This document shows positions 34,947 to 43,926 of a DNA stretch of 64,000 nt, one piece after another; the first letter of the stretch is position 1, and each line of letters opens with the position of its first letter. The position numbers and the translations under genes were made by a program. The DNA comes from Lipingzhangella_A rawalii (GTDB lineage Bacteria > Actinomycetota > Actinomycetes > Streptosporangiales > Streptosporangiaceae): the NCBI RefSeq assembly GCF_031628175.1, contig NZ_JAVLVT010000003.1, forward strand, positions 248,001 through 312,000, read 5' to 3'. Under the pieces are notes generated by a model, which saw nothing but the letters and a program-made list of their open reading frames with translations, did not search any database and had not been told where the DNA came from.

Positions 34947-35251
34947 CACGCATGCCCCTTCTCGATCGCCGTGCGGATCTGTGCGGTGGTGGGCACCGGG
35001 CAGGTGTCGTGGTCCTCACCCGGGCAGACCCGACAGGAGACCGATGGGACGGTATCGGGTGGCGCCATCGGGTCGACGCCGTTCACGAGCAGCGTGGGCG
35101 ACCCGTGCATACCCCACTCCTCGGCCTGCGCCTGCTCGGTCACCACCACCCGCTGGACCGCGATGCCCGGGAAGTCCCTCAGGACCTCGGCCAGGCGCTC
35201 CTCCAGGATCGCCGCAGTGGGGCACTCCGGTACCGACAGTACGGTCAGCAC
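34946..35251 (-). CDS. small thioredoxin-fold-like cysteine-rich protein
   Basis: 101 residues. N-terminal LTVLSVPECPTAAILEERLAE puts a Cys at the redox position (C10, no second Cys), and GSPTLLVNGVDP near residue 50 carries the cis-Pro of the thioredoxin fold. The tail adds SCRVCPGEDHDTCPVP with three cysteines. It starts at GTG 35251 downstream of AAAGGGG and overlaps the MerB-like gene. I infer a thiol partner that hands or takes metal or an organic thiolate; no close named family is recognised. Confidence 0.65.
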   Translation of the reverse strand: MLTVLSVPECPTAAILEERLAEVLRDFPGIAVQRVVVTEQAQAEEWGMHGSPTLLVNGVDPMAPPDTVPSVSCRVCPGEDHDTCPVPTTAQIRTAIEKGHA

Positions 35252-35298
35252 GGCACATCACCCCTTTCTCGAACAGTCGTTGCGCTCGGATACCGGGC

Positions 35299-35330
35299 AC
35301 GCTAGACCTTCCCCCGCACTGGAAGGTCAA
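35299..35330 (-). promoter_or_regulatory. MerR-type promoter/operator
   Basis: GACCTTCC (35305-35312) and GGAAGGTC (35321-35328) form a perfect 8-bp dyad with an 8-base centre, the classic CueR/MerR/ZntR operator. It lies between TTGACC (-35, 35325-35330 on the minus strand) and TAGCGT (-10, 35299-35304) with a 20-base overlong spacer, which is the hallmark of MerR activation by DNA untwisting. It drives the thiol protein and MerB-like genes and overlaps the start region of the regulator gene. Confidence 0.8.
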
Positions 35331-35347
35331 GTGCGTAGAGTGGAGGA

Positions 35348-35752
35348 ATGCGGATTGGGGAGTTCGCGCGCGAGGCCGGGGTCACCGCGAAGACGGTGCG
35401 GTTCTACGAGCAGACCGGGCTCCTGCCGCAGCCGCCACGCACAGCCGCTGGATACCGCGACTACGCGCCCGGCGACGTCGAACGGCTACGGTTTGTTCGC
35501 TCGGCCCAGGCCGCGGGACTGTCCCTGGCCGAGATTGGCGAGGTCCTGCGCCTGAGCGACAGCGGGCAGCGCCCCTGTGCCCATGTGCGCGACATCCTCA
35601 CCGCCCATCTGGAGCAGGTCGAGGAACGTCTCGTGGAACTGCGCGATGCCCGCGCACGGCTGCTGCGCCTCGCGGAGATCGCCGAGGCCACCGATCCGGG
35701 CGACTGCCCTCCGGAGTCGGTGTGCCGAATCCTGCGGAACCACGCCAGCTAG
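35348..35752 (+). CDS. MerR-family metal-responsive regulator
   Basis: 134 residues. The HTH is RIGEFAREAGVTAKTVRFYEQTGLLP with PRTAAGYRDYAPGDVERLRFV, then a long dimerisation helix. Cysteines C77 (GQRPCAHV), C120 and C126 (GDCPPESVC) match the three-Cys layout of mercury MerR (C82, C117, C126 in Tn501), although the last spacing is 6 rather than 9. There is no CueR-type CxxC end and no His-rich ZntR-type loop. GGAGGA precedes the ATG. It is divergent from the MerB-like operon across its own operator. Confidence 0.85.
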   Translation: MRIGEFAREAGVTAKTVRFYEQTGLLPQPPRTAAGYRDYAPGDVERLRFVRSAQAAGLSLAEIGEVLRLSDSGQRPCAHVRDILTAHLEQVEERLVELRDARARLLRLAEIAEATDPGDCPPESVCRILRNHAS

Positions 35753-35816
35753 AGCCATGACTGTCGGGCTCGGTTTCGGGACCAGGGGAGGTGCCCCCGC
35801 GGCGTCCCGCGGAGGC

Positions 35817-36527
35817 TCAGCCGGCAGCGGCCAGTCGCTCCTCGTGTAGGCGCTCGCTCCAGGAGGGCGGCAGCGGCGGCAGATCGCCCATGGCCCAGCC
35901 CAGCAGCACGTCGGCCAGCGCCGGGTTGCGGGGCAGAATCGGCCCGTGCAGGTAGGACCCGATCACCCGCCCGCGGAAACACCCCTCGGTCCCGTCGCCG
36001 TTGCCCACGCCAACCCGGGTCTCAGCCAGAGGCGCGACCCCCGGGCCCAGGGCGGTTCGTCCCTGGTGGTTCTCGAAACCGGTGAGCTGCCCCACTCCCA
36101 GGGCCGGCGCCGCGTCCGCGACCACCTCACCCACGGCCCGATGCTGTCCCCGGCCGCTGCGGATATCGAGCAGCCCCACCCCCGGAAGGGGGTTGGCCTC
36201 GTCGTCACCGAAGCTTTCCCCCACGATCTGGTAGCCGGCGCAGACCGCGAGCACCACCGCACCGTCCTCCGCGGCCCGCAGCAGTCCACCGCAAGCCCGC
36301 AGCCGGTGCGCCGCCAGAACCTGGGGCCGGTCCTCGCCCCCGCCGAGCAGATAGATGTCGCCTTCCCGGGGCACCCGGTCACTGGAGTTGACGTGCACGA
36401 TCTCGGTGCACACACCGCGTTGTTCGGCCCGGCGCCGGAGAACCAGCGCGTTTCCCTGGTCCCCGTAGGTACTCAACAGGTCTGGGTACACCCAGACGAT
36501 GCGCAGTGTGGAGCTGGTGTCGGTCAT
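35817..36527 (-). CDS. gatD: lipid II isoglutaminyl synthase, glutaminase subunit
   Basis: 236 residues, class I CobB/CobQ-like glutamine amidotransferase. Catalytic Cys in VVLAVCAGYQIVGES, catalytic His in GSYLHGPILPRNP, opening RIVWVYPDLLSTYGDQGNALVL. With MurT it amidates the alpha-carboxyl of D-Glu in lipid II, supplying ammonia from glutamine. It begins 12 bases after murT. Confidence 0.93.
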   Translation of the reverse strand: MTDTSSTLRIVWVYPDLLSTYGDQGNALVLRRRAEQRGVCTEIVHVNSSDRVPREGDIYLLGGGEDRPQVLAAHRLRACGGLLRAAEDGAVVLAVCAGYQIVGESFGDDEANPLPGVGLLDIRSGRGQHRAVGEVVADAAPALGVGQLTGFENHQGRTALGPGVAPLAETRVGVGNGDGTEGCFRGRVIGSYLHGPILPRNPALADVLLGWAMGDLPPLPPSWSERLHEERLAAAG

Positions 36528-36539
36528 GGTGGTCCCCTG

Positions 36540-37802
36540 TCACACCACGCGGCCGTAGGCCGCACGGATCTGCTGGAAGGCGGTGTAGTTGGCGATGACG
36601 TCCACCGTTGTCAGCTTGGGCCACTGGGACGACAGTCGACGCAGGGCGGCGTCCACGGTCCCCTCCGGGACCACCTCGAAGTCCACCCCGTCCACGTCCA
36701 GGCGGAGGGCGAGGTCGGTGGACCGCTCCCCCAGAACCAGTACTTGTCGTCCTCGCAGCACGCTGTAGTCGACATCCCACAGCCAGGAGGTGTCCCGCCC
36801 GTCGGGTCCCCGTGCGTTCACGGCCAGGAGCACGGGGCACGGTGGGGGGTCCAGGATCGTGAACGACTCCAACCATCCGGCGGGATTCTTCGCCAGCAGG
36901 AGGCGCAACTCCACCCCGGCCACATCGACCGAGGTGTAGCGTCCCGCGACCGAGGCGACCTCGCGCATCCGCGGTAGGGCCACTGCCGGTTCCATCCCGA
37001 AGGTGGCGACGGTGGCCAGGGCCAAGGCGGCATTGGCGCGGTTGGCGTCCCCGGGGAGGTGTAGCCGCACCGGATACTCCTGCCCGTCCGGCCCGGTCAG
37101 GGTGTCCGTGTCGTGATCCACGCTCCAGCTGGGCTCGGGACGGCGGAGGCCACATTCGGGGCACTCCCACAGGGGGTCGGTTTCCCGCTTCAGGTGCCCA
37201 CCGCACTCCGGACAGCACCAGGAGTCCTCTTTCCACCGCTGCCCGGCCGACACCCACACGGCGCTGGGGGCACCCAGGCCGGCCCAGGCGACCAGGGGAT
37301 CGTCGGCGTTGGCCACCACGCGACTCGCGGACGTGGCCAGGGCGTCCCGCCATCGCTTCGCGAGGAGGTTGATTTCGGTGGCGCGGTCCATCTGGTCCCG
37401 ACTGAGATTGAGCAGGGCCACGACCTGGGGCTGCGTCTCCCGCAGCACCTGGGGCAGATACTTCTCGTCCACTTCGAGGACGGCATGGGCAGCGCGGGAC
37501 TGTGCGGCCAGGGCGGTGACGTGGCCGCTGGGCATATTGGCGCCGTGCTCGTTGGTGGCGACCGCACCGAGCTCCCCGAGCGCGGTGGCCACCAGCCGGG
37601 TGGTGGTGGTTTTTCCGTTGGTAGCGCTGACCAGGGCCACGTTCCGGCGGCGGGCCAGCTTGCTCAACAGCCGGGGCTCGATCACCTGCGCGACCCGTCC
37701 CCCGATGACGGAGCCGTCGCCCCGGCCCGTGGCCCGGGACATCCAGGCCAGGCCATTACCGACGGTCATCGCTGCACGGGCACGCAACGGAATGCCACTC
37801 AT
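36540..37802 (-). CDS. murT: lipid II isoglutaminyl synthase, Mur-ligase subunit
   Basis: 420 residues. Mur-ligase ATP loop VALVSATNGKTTTTRLVA, NEHGANMPSGHVTA, and a Zn-ribbon-like insert with four Cys (WCCPECGGHL and WECPECGLRR) typical of MurT. C-terminal DUF1727 domain ends NYTAFQQIRAAYGRVV. Forms the amidase complex with GatD; amidated lipid II is needed for cross-linking. ATG 37802 follows GGTGGGA and gives the usual N-terminus. Confidence 0.93.
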   Translation of the reverse strand: MSGIPLRARAAMTVGNGLAWMSRATGRGDGSVIGGRVAQVIEPRLLSKLARRRNVALVSATNGKTTTTRLVATALGELGAVATNEHGANMPSGHVTALAAQSRAAHAVLEVDEKYLPQVLRETQPQVVALLNLSRDQMDRATEINLLAKRWRDALATSASRVVANADDPLVAWAGLGAPSAVWVSAGQRWKEDSWCCPECGGHLKRETDPLWECPECGLRRPEPSWSVDHDTDTLTGPDGQEYPVRLHLPGDANRANAALALATVATFGMEPAVALPRMREVASVAGRYTSVDVAGVELRLLLAKNPAGWLESFTILDPPPCPVLLAVNARGPDGRDTSWLWDVDYSVLRGRQVLVLGERSTDLALRLDVDGVDFEVVPEGTVDAALRRLSSQWPKLTTVDVIANYTAFQQIRAAYGRVV

Positions 37803-37897
37803 TGTTCCCACCGGATCGCCAGCAACGAGAATCCCACCTTGCCCCACCGTTTCCGGGTCAGATTCCCAGCGTATGCGTGGAACGTGGCCGATCGTCG

Positions 37898-37926
37898 AAC
37901 CTATGACACGTGTCGCGACGATCCAT
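37898..37926 (-). promoter_or_regulatory. candidate murT promoter with palindrome
   Basis: On the minus strand TAGGTT lies at 37898-37903. The perfect palindrome GACACGTGTC (37905-37914) sits within the spacer next to the -10 box, where a repressor would block polymerase. The -35 (ATGGAT, 37921-37926) is weak. Nothing else is seen in the 37803-38109 gap. Confidence 0.35.
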
Positions 37927-38109
37927 TACTCTCCGTACTCGAGTCGGTGACGGAACGGGAACGGGAACTGGGGGTGCAGCGGCCCCGGCACGCCCGTCGA
38001 GGCGGCCGCGCGCCGGACCCCATCGGCCTGATGCCCCATGGCCTGGAGGGCGGCTCCGATTCGCCAGAGCCCCGCTGGGGCTTCCCAGCCCGGCTGTGGG
38101 GGATCGTTC

Positions 38110-38742
38110 CTATCGCCGGCCGAGAATCAGGCTCATGGCCTCGGCGCGGGTTTCGTCCCGCTGCCGGAAGCTGCCCCGAACTGCCGAGGTGAGCGTTTTC
38201 GCGCCCGGCTTGCGCACACCCCGCATGGTCATGCACAGGTGCTCCGCTTCGATGACCACAATCACGCCCAGCGGGCGCAGGTTCGCCATCAGCGCGTCCG
38301 CCACCTGGGAGGTGAGGCGTTCCTGCACCTGGGGGCGGCGGGCGAAGACGTCCACCAGCCGCGCCAACTTCGACAGACCGGTGATCTGCCCCTTCTCGTT
38401 GGGGATGTAGCCGACGTGGGCCACTCCGAAGAACGGCACCAGGTGGTGCTCACAACTCGAGTAGACCTCGATGTCCTTGACCAGGACCAGCTCGTCGTGG
38501 TCGGCGTCGAACACCGTGGTGAGCACGTCCTCCGGAAGCTGGCGCAGCCCCTCGAACTGCTCGGCGTAGGCGCGCGCGACCCGGGCCGGCGTGTCCACGA
38601 GCCCGTCCCGCTCGGGGTCCTCCCCGATCGCCAACAGGATTTCCCGTACGGCCCGCTCGATGCGGTCCTGGTCCACCCCGTCCCGCGTGGCGGGGACGGG
38701 GGTTTCGAACTCCCCCGACTCGTCGGGCTGTGCCACACTCAC
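38110..38742 (-). CDS. folE: GTP cyclohydrolase I
   Basis: 210 residues. Converts GTP to dihydroneopterin triphosphate, first step of folate synthesis. Zn and active-site motifs: SSCEHHLVPFFGVAHVGYIP, GLSKLARLVDVFARRPQVQERLT and VVIEAEHLCMTMRGVRKPG. The GTG start overlaps the ftsH stop (GTGA). The folP-folB-folK genes that often follow in actinomycetes are absent; the next gene, murT, starts 307 bases away. Confidence 0.95.
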   Translation of the reverse strand: MSVAQPDESGEFETPVPATRDGVDQDRIERAVREILLAIGEDPERDGLVDTPARVARAYAEQFEGLRQLPEDVLTTVFDADHDELVLVKDIEVYSSCEHHLVPFFGVAHVGYIPNEKGQITGLSKLARLVDVFARRPQVQERLTSQVADALMANLRPLGVIVVIEAEHLCMTMRGVRKPGAKTLTSAVRGSFRQRDETRAEAMSLILGRR

Positions 38743-40793
38743 GCCCGGTCCTCACCATCCTCACTACCGTCCACGTTTGCCTGGGTCTCCGTGGACTCCG
38801 TGGACTCTGCGGAACGCACGGTTGGACTCTGCCCGTTACCACCGGTCAGATCCGCCACGTCCGCGGGCCCCAGAGTCGAGAGTTCCCGGGGGGAGGTGAC
38901 CGGGGGACGGTCCGAAGGCACACGCTTGCCGTACCCGGTGTAGGAGCCGCGCGTGGGGCGCTTGCTCACCGGCGCGAAGATCTCCAGCACTTCCTCCTTG
39001 CTGAGGGTCTCTCGCTCCAGCAGCTCCAGCACGAGATTGTCCAGCACCTCGCGGTACTGGGCGAGGACCTCCCAGGCCTCGTCGTGAGCGGACTCGAGTA
39101 GCCGGCGCACCTCCTCGTCGATGATGGAGGCGATCTCCTCGGAGTAGTCGCGCCCATGGGCAACCTCCCGGCCCACGAACGGCTCACCGTTGCCGTCGCC
39201 GAACTTCCGGGCGCCGAGTCGCTCACTCATCCCGTACTCGGTGACCATCTTCCGGGCCAGTGCTGATGCCTTCTCGATGTCGTTGGCCGCGCCGGTGTTA
39301 GGCTCGTGGAACACGAGCTCGTCCGCGGCCCGCCCGCCCAGCATCATCGCCAACTGGTCCATCATCTCCGATCGGGTGGTCAGGAACTTGTCCTCGATCG
39401 GCAGGGTCATCGTGTAGCCCAGGGCCTGGCCCCGCGGCAGGATGGTGACCTTGTGTACCGGGTCGGCGTTCGGGAGGGCGTGCGCCACCAGGGCGTGCCC
39501 ACCCTCGTGGTAGGCGATCGCCTTCTTCTCCGCCTCGGACATCGCTCGGGTCTTGCGTTCCGGTCCGGCCATCACCCGGTCGATGGCCTCCTCCAGTGTG
39601 GCCATGTCGATCTGTTTCCGGTCGCTGCGGGCGGTCAGCAGCGCGGCCTCATTGATCACGTTGGACAGATCCGCACCGGTGAGGCCGGGCGTCCGCCGCG
39701 CGATCACGTCCATGTCCACGTCCGCAGCCATGGGTTTGCCGGCGGCGTGCACCCCGAGAATGCCCTTGCGGCCCTCGAGGTCGGGCCGGTCGACCACGAT
39801 CTGGCGGTCGAACCTGCCCGGGCGGAGCAGGGCCGGGTCCAGAATGTCGGGACGGTTCGTTGCCGCGATCAGAATGATCCCGCCCTTGACGTCGAAGCCG
39901 TCCATTTCGACGAGCATCTGGTTGAGTGTCTGCTCCCGCTCGTCGTGTCCACCGCCCATGCCGGCACCTCGGTGGCGCCCCACAGCGTCGATCTCGTCCA
40001 CGAAAATGATCGCGGGGGCGTTCGCCTTGGCCTGCTCGAACAGGTCACGTACCCGACTCGCTCCGACACCCACGAACATCTCAACGAAGTCCGATCCGGA
40101 GATCGAGTAGAACGGCACCCCGGCCTCACCCGCGACGGCGCGCGCCAACAGGGTCTTGCCGGTCCCGGGCGGACCGTACAGCAGCACACCCTTGGGAATC
40201 TTGGCGCCGATCGACTGGAACTTCGCCGGATCCTGGAGGAAGTCCTTGATCTCGTGCAGCTCCTCGATCGCCTCGTTCGCCCCGGCGACGTCGGAGAAGG
40301 TGCTCTTGGGGGTGTCCTTGGTGATGAGCTTGGCCTTGGACTTGCCGAAGTTCATCAGGCGGGAACCACCGCCCTGCATCTGACTGAAGATGAACAGGAA
40401 GATGGCGATGATGATGATCAGGGGGATGAGCCCGAACAGCAGGGACATCCAGGCGCTGTCCTGCGGAACCTCAACGTTGTAGGCCTCGAGGTTGCCATCC
40501 GCGGCGTCCTGGTGCTCCTGGAGTAGCTCGGCGAGCTCCTGGCCCTGACCCTCGACCCAGTACCCTTCGAGGCGCTCCCCGTCGGTGGTCGTCAGCTCGA
40601 TGCGCTGTTCCTTGTCGATCAGGAGCGCATCGCGAACCTCGTCGCCCGCCACAAGATTGTGGATGTCGGACGTGTCAGTCTCGGCGTAGTCCTCACCCGA
40701 GCCCAGTCCTGTGAAATTCAGGGCCACGACCACTGCGATGGCAACACCGATCAGCAGCAGCCACGGCCTGCGAAATATACGTTTCAACTTCAT
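38739..40793 (-). CDS. ftsH: ATP-dependent zinc metalloprotease FtsH
   Basis: 684 residues. Two membrane helices (about 11-26 and 117-137) flank the small external domain. AAA+ module with Walker A GPPGTGKT (207-214), Walker B IIFVDEIDAVG and SRH DILDPALLRPGRFDRQI; protease zinc motif HEGGH (429-433). Degrades unassembled membrane and regulatory proteins. The ATG at 40793 is chosen because MKLKRIFRRPWLLLIG is the normal start. The C-terminal 60 residues are disordered. Confidence 0.96.
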   Translation of the reverse strand: MKLKRIFRRPWLLLIGVAIAVVVALNFTGLGSGEDYAETDTSDIHNLVAGDEVRDALLIDKEQRIELTTTDGERLEGYWVEGQGQELAELLQEHQDAADGNLEAYNVEVPQDSAWMSLLFGLIPLIIIIAIFLFIFSQMQGGGSRLMNFGKSKAKLITKDTPKSTFSDVAGANEAIEELHEIKDFLQDPAKFQSIGAKIPKGVLLYGPPGTGKTLLARAVAGEAGVPFYSISGSDFVEMFVGVGASRVRDLFEQAKANAPAIIFVDEIDAVGRHRGAGMGGGHDEREQTLNQMLVEMDGFDVKGGIILIAATNRPDILDPALLRPGRFDRQIVVDRPDLEGRKGILGVHAAGKPMAADVDMDVIARRTPGLTGADLSNVINEAALLTARSDRKQIDMATLEEAIDRVMAGPERKTRAMSEAEKKAIAYHEGGHALVAHALPNADPVHKVTILPRGQALGYTMTLPIEDKFLTTRSEMMDQLAMMLGGRAADELVFHEPNTGAANDIEKASALARKMVTEYGMSERLGARKFGDGNGEPFVGREVAHGRDYSEEIASIIDEEVRRLLESAHDEAWEVLAQYREVLDNLVLELLERETLSKEEVLEIFAPVSKRPTRGSYTGYGKRVPSDRPPVTSPRELSTLGPADVADLTGGNGQSPTVRSAESTESTETQANVDGSEDGEDRA

Positions 40794-41078
40794 CGATCCG
40801 AACCCCGTCGGGTCCGTCCCTCCTGACCAGGCGGCCCGTCGTGCACCCCGCGACGCCCCGCTGCCGCTACCGACGCGACCGGGCACCAGGGCATGGCTCG
40901 GGACCTATCGGACAACTGCTCCCTACAATCGTGTCGCGGCTGTCGACCGTACCCCCCAATCGCGTGGGCATGTCGTGTCGATCGCTGCGACTGACTCCCG
41001 TCACGACTGCAACGACCACGCGCACCCCGGTTGTTCCCGGGGAGACAACGCCGGAGATCCGGCCGTTGCGACCTCCAC

Positions 41079-41630
41079 CTACGAGTACATGTGCGGTGCG
41101 AGCGTTCCGATGAACGGGAGGTTGCGGTACTTCTCCGCGTAGTCGAGCCCGTAACCCACGATGAACTCGTTGGGCAGGTCGAACCCGACATAGCGAACGT
41201 CCAGTTCCACATCCAGTGCCAGCTCCTTGCGGACCATGGCACAAACCTCCACCGATGCGGGCCCCCGCGATCGGAGGTTACCAACGAGCCAGGACAGGGT
41301 GAGCCCGGAGTCAATCACGTCCTCGACAATCAGCACATTCCGCCCGGAAATGTCGATGTCGAGATCCATCAGGATCCGCACCACCCCCGAGGACGTGGTT
41401 CCCGCACCGTAGGACGAGACCGCCATCCAGTCCATCTCACAAGAGTGGTGCAGTTCACGCGCGAGATCGGCCATCACCATGACCGCTCCCTTGAGCACCC
41501 CCACCAGCAGCAGATCCCGCCCCGCGTAGTCGGCGTCGATCTCGGCGGCCAGCTCCGCGAGCCTGGTCTTGATCTCCTCCTCGGTCACCAGCACCGACTT
41601 GAGGTCCTGGCCCATGTCATTAAGATCCAC
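41079..41630 (-). CDS. hpt: hypoxanthine phosphoribosyltransferase
   Basis: 183 residues. Purine salvage: makes IMP/GMP from hypoxanthine/guanine and PRPP. The PRPP-binding motif is VLIVEDVIDSGLTLSWL; the PPi loop is LLVGVLKGAVMVMADLAREL; C-terminal IVGYGLDYAEKYRNLPFIG. The GTG at 41630 has GAGGA upstream; a GTG at 41669 would add 13 residues. It follows tilS and precedes ftsH, a conserved order. Confidence 0.93.
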   Translation of the reverse strand: MDLNDMGQDLKSVLVTEEEIKTRLAELAAEIDADYAGRDLLLVGVLKGAVMVMADLARELHHSCEMDWMAVSSYGAGTTSSGVVRILMDLDIDISGRNVLIVEDVIDSGLTLSWLVGNLRSRGPASVEVCAMVRKELALDVELDVRYVGFDLPNEFIVGYGLDYAEKYRNLPFIGTLAPHMYS

Positions 41631-41690
41631 GCTGCTGATCCTCGCAGGTCTCTCGGCACCGAACGACACCCAGGATAGGACGACAGCGAA

Positions 41691-42677
41691 TCACTCGGAC
41701 CGGTCCGTGTGTTCCACGAAGAGGCACCCGTGCCGCCGCCGCCCACACACGCGGCCTGGGAGGTCGACGTGGGACTGGCCACGATAGTGGGTAACCAGCC
41801 GGTCCAGGGCGTGGATGTGCACCGCCCCCAGGGCACCTTCCGGCACACCCGCCGCCACGGCCAGCTGCCGCAGCACGCGGGTGCGCACGGCCCGCGGCAG
41901 CTCCGCCAACACAGCCAGATCCGCCCCACCACCCGGATGCCGGCACCGGTCCAGGGCCTGTGCCGCGGCGTCGTCCAGCGCCGCGGCGTCGTCCCGCAGC
42001 AGGTCCGCGCTGCGCGCGAGGGCCGCGGCGACTCCCGGCCCCAGGGTCTCCTCGAGTATGGGCAGCGCCTGGCTGCGAACGCGGGAGCGGGCGTAGGCCG
42101 GGTCCCGGTTGTGCGGATCCTCCCAAGCCGTGAGACCCATCTGGGCGCAGGCGTTGCGCACCGTCGAACGGTCCACGTCCAACAGGGGCCGCCGATAGCG
42201 ACCACTGCACGGCGACATTCCGGCCAGGGAACGTGCCCCGGATCCGCGGGCCAGGCGGAGCAGGACCGTCTCCGCCTGGTCGTCCCGGGTGTGCCCAAGC
42301 AGTACGCTCTCGGCACCGTGCGCCTCCGCGCCGGAGTCCAGAGCCGCATAGCGGGCGCGGCGGGCCGCCCCCTCCGGGCCACCAGCCCGACCCACGCGGA
42401 CCGTGTGCAGGTCCACCGGGTCCAGCCCGAGCCTCCGCAGCGTTGGGAGCAACGCAGCAGCTCGCTGTGCCGAACCCTCCTGCAACCCGTGGTCAACAGT
42501 CATAGCGCCAGCTCGTAGCCCCAGCCGTGGCGCGACAAAGGCCGTGGCGGCGGCCAGGGCCAAGGAGTCGGCGCCTCCGCTGCACGCCACCAGAATCAGC
42601 GCCCCGGAGGGGAACTCCTCCAAGTGGCGGCGCACCGCGCGCCGCACCGTCGCCACCGCGGCGGGTGGGCCTCCCAT
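41691..42677 (-). CDS. tilS: tRNA(Ile)-lysidine synthetase
   Basis: 328 residues. PP-loop ATP-binding motif LVACSGGADSLALAAATAF; further family motifs VDHGLQEGS, GHTRDDQAETVLLRLARGSG and LDVDRSTVRNACAQMGL. Adds lysine to C34 of the CAU-anticodon tRNA-Ile. The ATG at 42677 gives the normal start and lies 8 bases after the upstream stop. The C-terminus is short, without the extra domains of E. coli TilS. Confidence 0.92.
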   Translation of the reverse strand: MGGPPAAVATVRRAVRRHLEEFPSGALILVACSGGADSLALAAATAFVAPRLGLRAGAMTVDHGLQEGSAQRAAALLPTLRRLGLDPVDLHTVRVGRAGGPEGAARRARYAALDSGAEAHGAESVLLGHTRDDQAETVLLRLARGSGARSLAGMSPCSGRYRRPLLDVDRSTVRNACAQMGLTAWEDPHNRDPAYARSRVRSQALPILEETLGPGVAAALARSADLLRDDAAALDDAAAQALDRCRHPGGGADLAVLAELPRAVRTRVLRQLAVAAGVPEGALGAVHIHALDRLVTHYRGQSHVDLPGRVCGRRRHGCLFVEHTDRSE

Positions 42678-42685
42678 TCCGGCGG

Positions 42686-43831
42686 TCAGGCCGAGGAGGC
42701 GGCAGCGGGCCCCTCGCCTGTGGTGGAGTCGTCCGCGCCGGTGACGCTGTCCTGGCCGTGCACCACACGCTGGATCCACGACTGCGGTTCCCGGATCTCC
42801 GCCATGGTCGGCAGGGTCTGGGGGCTCTCCCACACGCGGTTGAACTCTCGCATCCCGACCTGGTCGATGACCTGGCGTACGAATGCCGATCCCTCGGCAT
42901 ACTGGCGCATCTTCAACTCGATGCCCAGCAGCTGCCGGATCACCCGATCGATCCGGCCGGTGCCCTCGCGGCGCCGCTGGAAACGCTCACGGATCTCGGC
43001 AACCGACGGCACCACCTCGGGGCCGACGGCGTCCATCACATAGTCGCCGTGCCCCTCCGCGAGGGTCATCACTGCGGTCACTCGCTCCAGGACCTCGCTC
43101 TGTCCGGGAGTCTGGAGCGCGTCGATCAGGGTGGCGTCCCCGCCGCGCATCACCTCGGCCACGGCCTCACCCGTGGCACGCAACCGGTCCAGGAAGGCAC
43201 CGGCGTCGATCTCCGAGGCCAGCAGGAATTCGCGCATCTGCTCCTGCACGTAGTCCCGCAGCCACGGGACCGAGGTGAACTGGGTGCGGTGCGTCTCCTC
43301 GTGCAGGCAGACCCAGAGTCGGAAGTCGTCCGGGTTCACGTCCAGCTCCCGCTCGGCCTGGACGATGTTCGGGGCAACGAGGGTCAGCCGGCCGGCCGGC
43401 GCGCGGCCGTCCGGGTCCGGCGGAAGGAACAGCTCGTACTGCCCCAGCACACGCCCCGCGAGATAGGACAGCACCGCTCCCAGCTGGACCCCGGTGATCC
43501 GGGATCCCACCGCGCTGGTGAGTGTGCTGGCCGCGGAGGAGTTCAGCCGGTCCGTGCCCAGCTGATCCAGCAGTGGTTCCAGGACGGCACGGAATCCGTC
43601 CACGTTCGCCCGGATCCAGCCGGGGCGGTCGACGACGACCGCGGCCCCGGCGGGTTCCAGACTGTGCATCTCGGTGAAGTCCCGCACATGGGCCTGAGCC
43701 GCCACGGAGAGCTCCCGGAGCTGGGTCACGGCATGGCGGGCCTCGGTGAACTCCACCTGCGGTCCGGGCCGCACGAGGCGGACCCCGGTGGTTACGGCTA
43801 CATCCCAGTCGATCAAAGTCACGTTCCTCAC
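42686..43831 (-). CDS. DUF2342 zinc-dependent metalloprotease-like protein
   Basis: About 381 residues. Family start VTLIDWDVAVTTGVRLVRPGP and the zinc motif HEETH in LWVCLHEETHRTQFTSVPWL; also GDYVMDAVGPEVVPSVAEIR. Described in databases as a zinc-dependent metalloprotease or F420-associated hydrolase; no reaction is established. It is conserved between dacB and tilS in actinomycetes. Start is uncertain between GTG 43831 and GTG 43822. Confidence 0.85.
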   Translation of the reverse strand: MRNVTLIDWDVAVTTGVRLVRPGPQVEFTEARHAVTQLRELSVAAQAHVRDFTEMHSLEPAGAAVVVDRPGWIRANVDGFRAVLEPLLDQLGTDRLNSSAASTLTSAVGSRITGVQLGAVLSYLAGRVLGQYELFLPPDPDGRAPAGRLTLVAPNIVQAERELDVNPDDFRLWVCLHEETHRTQFTSVPWLRDYVQEQMREFLLASEIDAGAFLDRLRATGEAVAEVMRGGDATLIDALQTPGQSEVLERVTAVMTLAEGHGDYVMDAVGPEVVPSVAEIRERFQRRREGTGRIDRVIRQLLGIELKMRQYAEGSAFVRQVIDQVGMREFNRVWESPQTLPTMAEIREPQSWIQRVVHGQDSVTGADDSTTGEGPAAASSA

Positions 43832-43926
43832 AGTACCCACCCTGTCCACGATCGCCCGCGCTCCCGGACAGGGTGACAAAAAACCGCTCCGCGCGCAGGG
43901 AAACCCGGAGTCAGCGGGCGGGCTCG

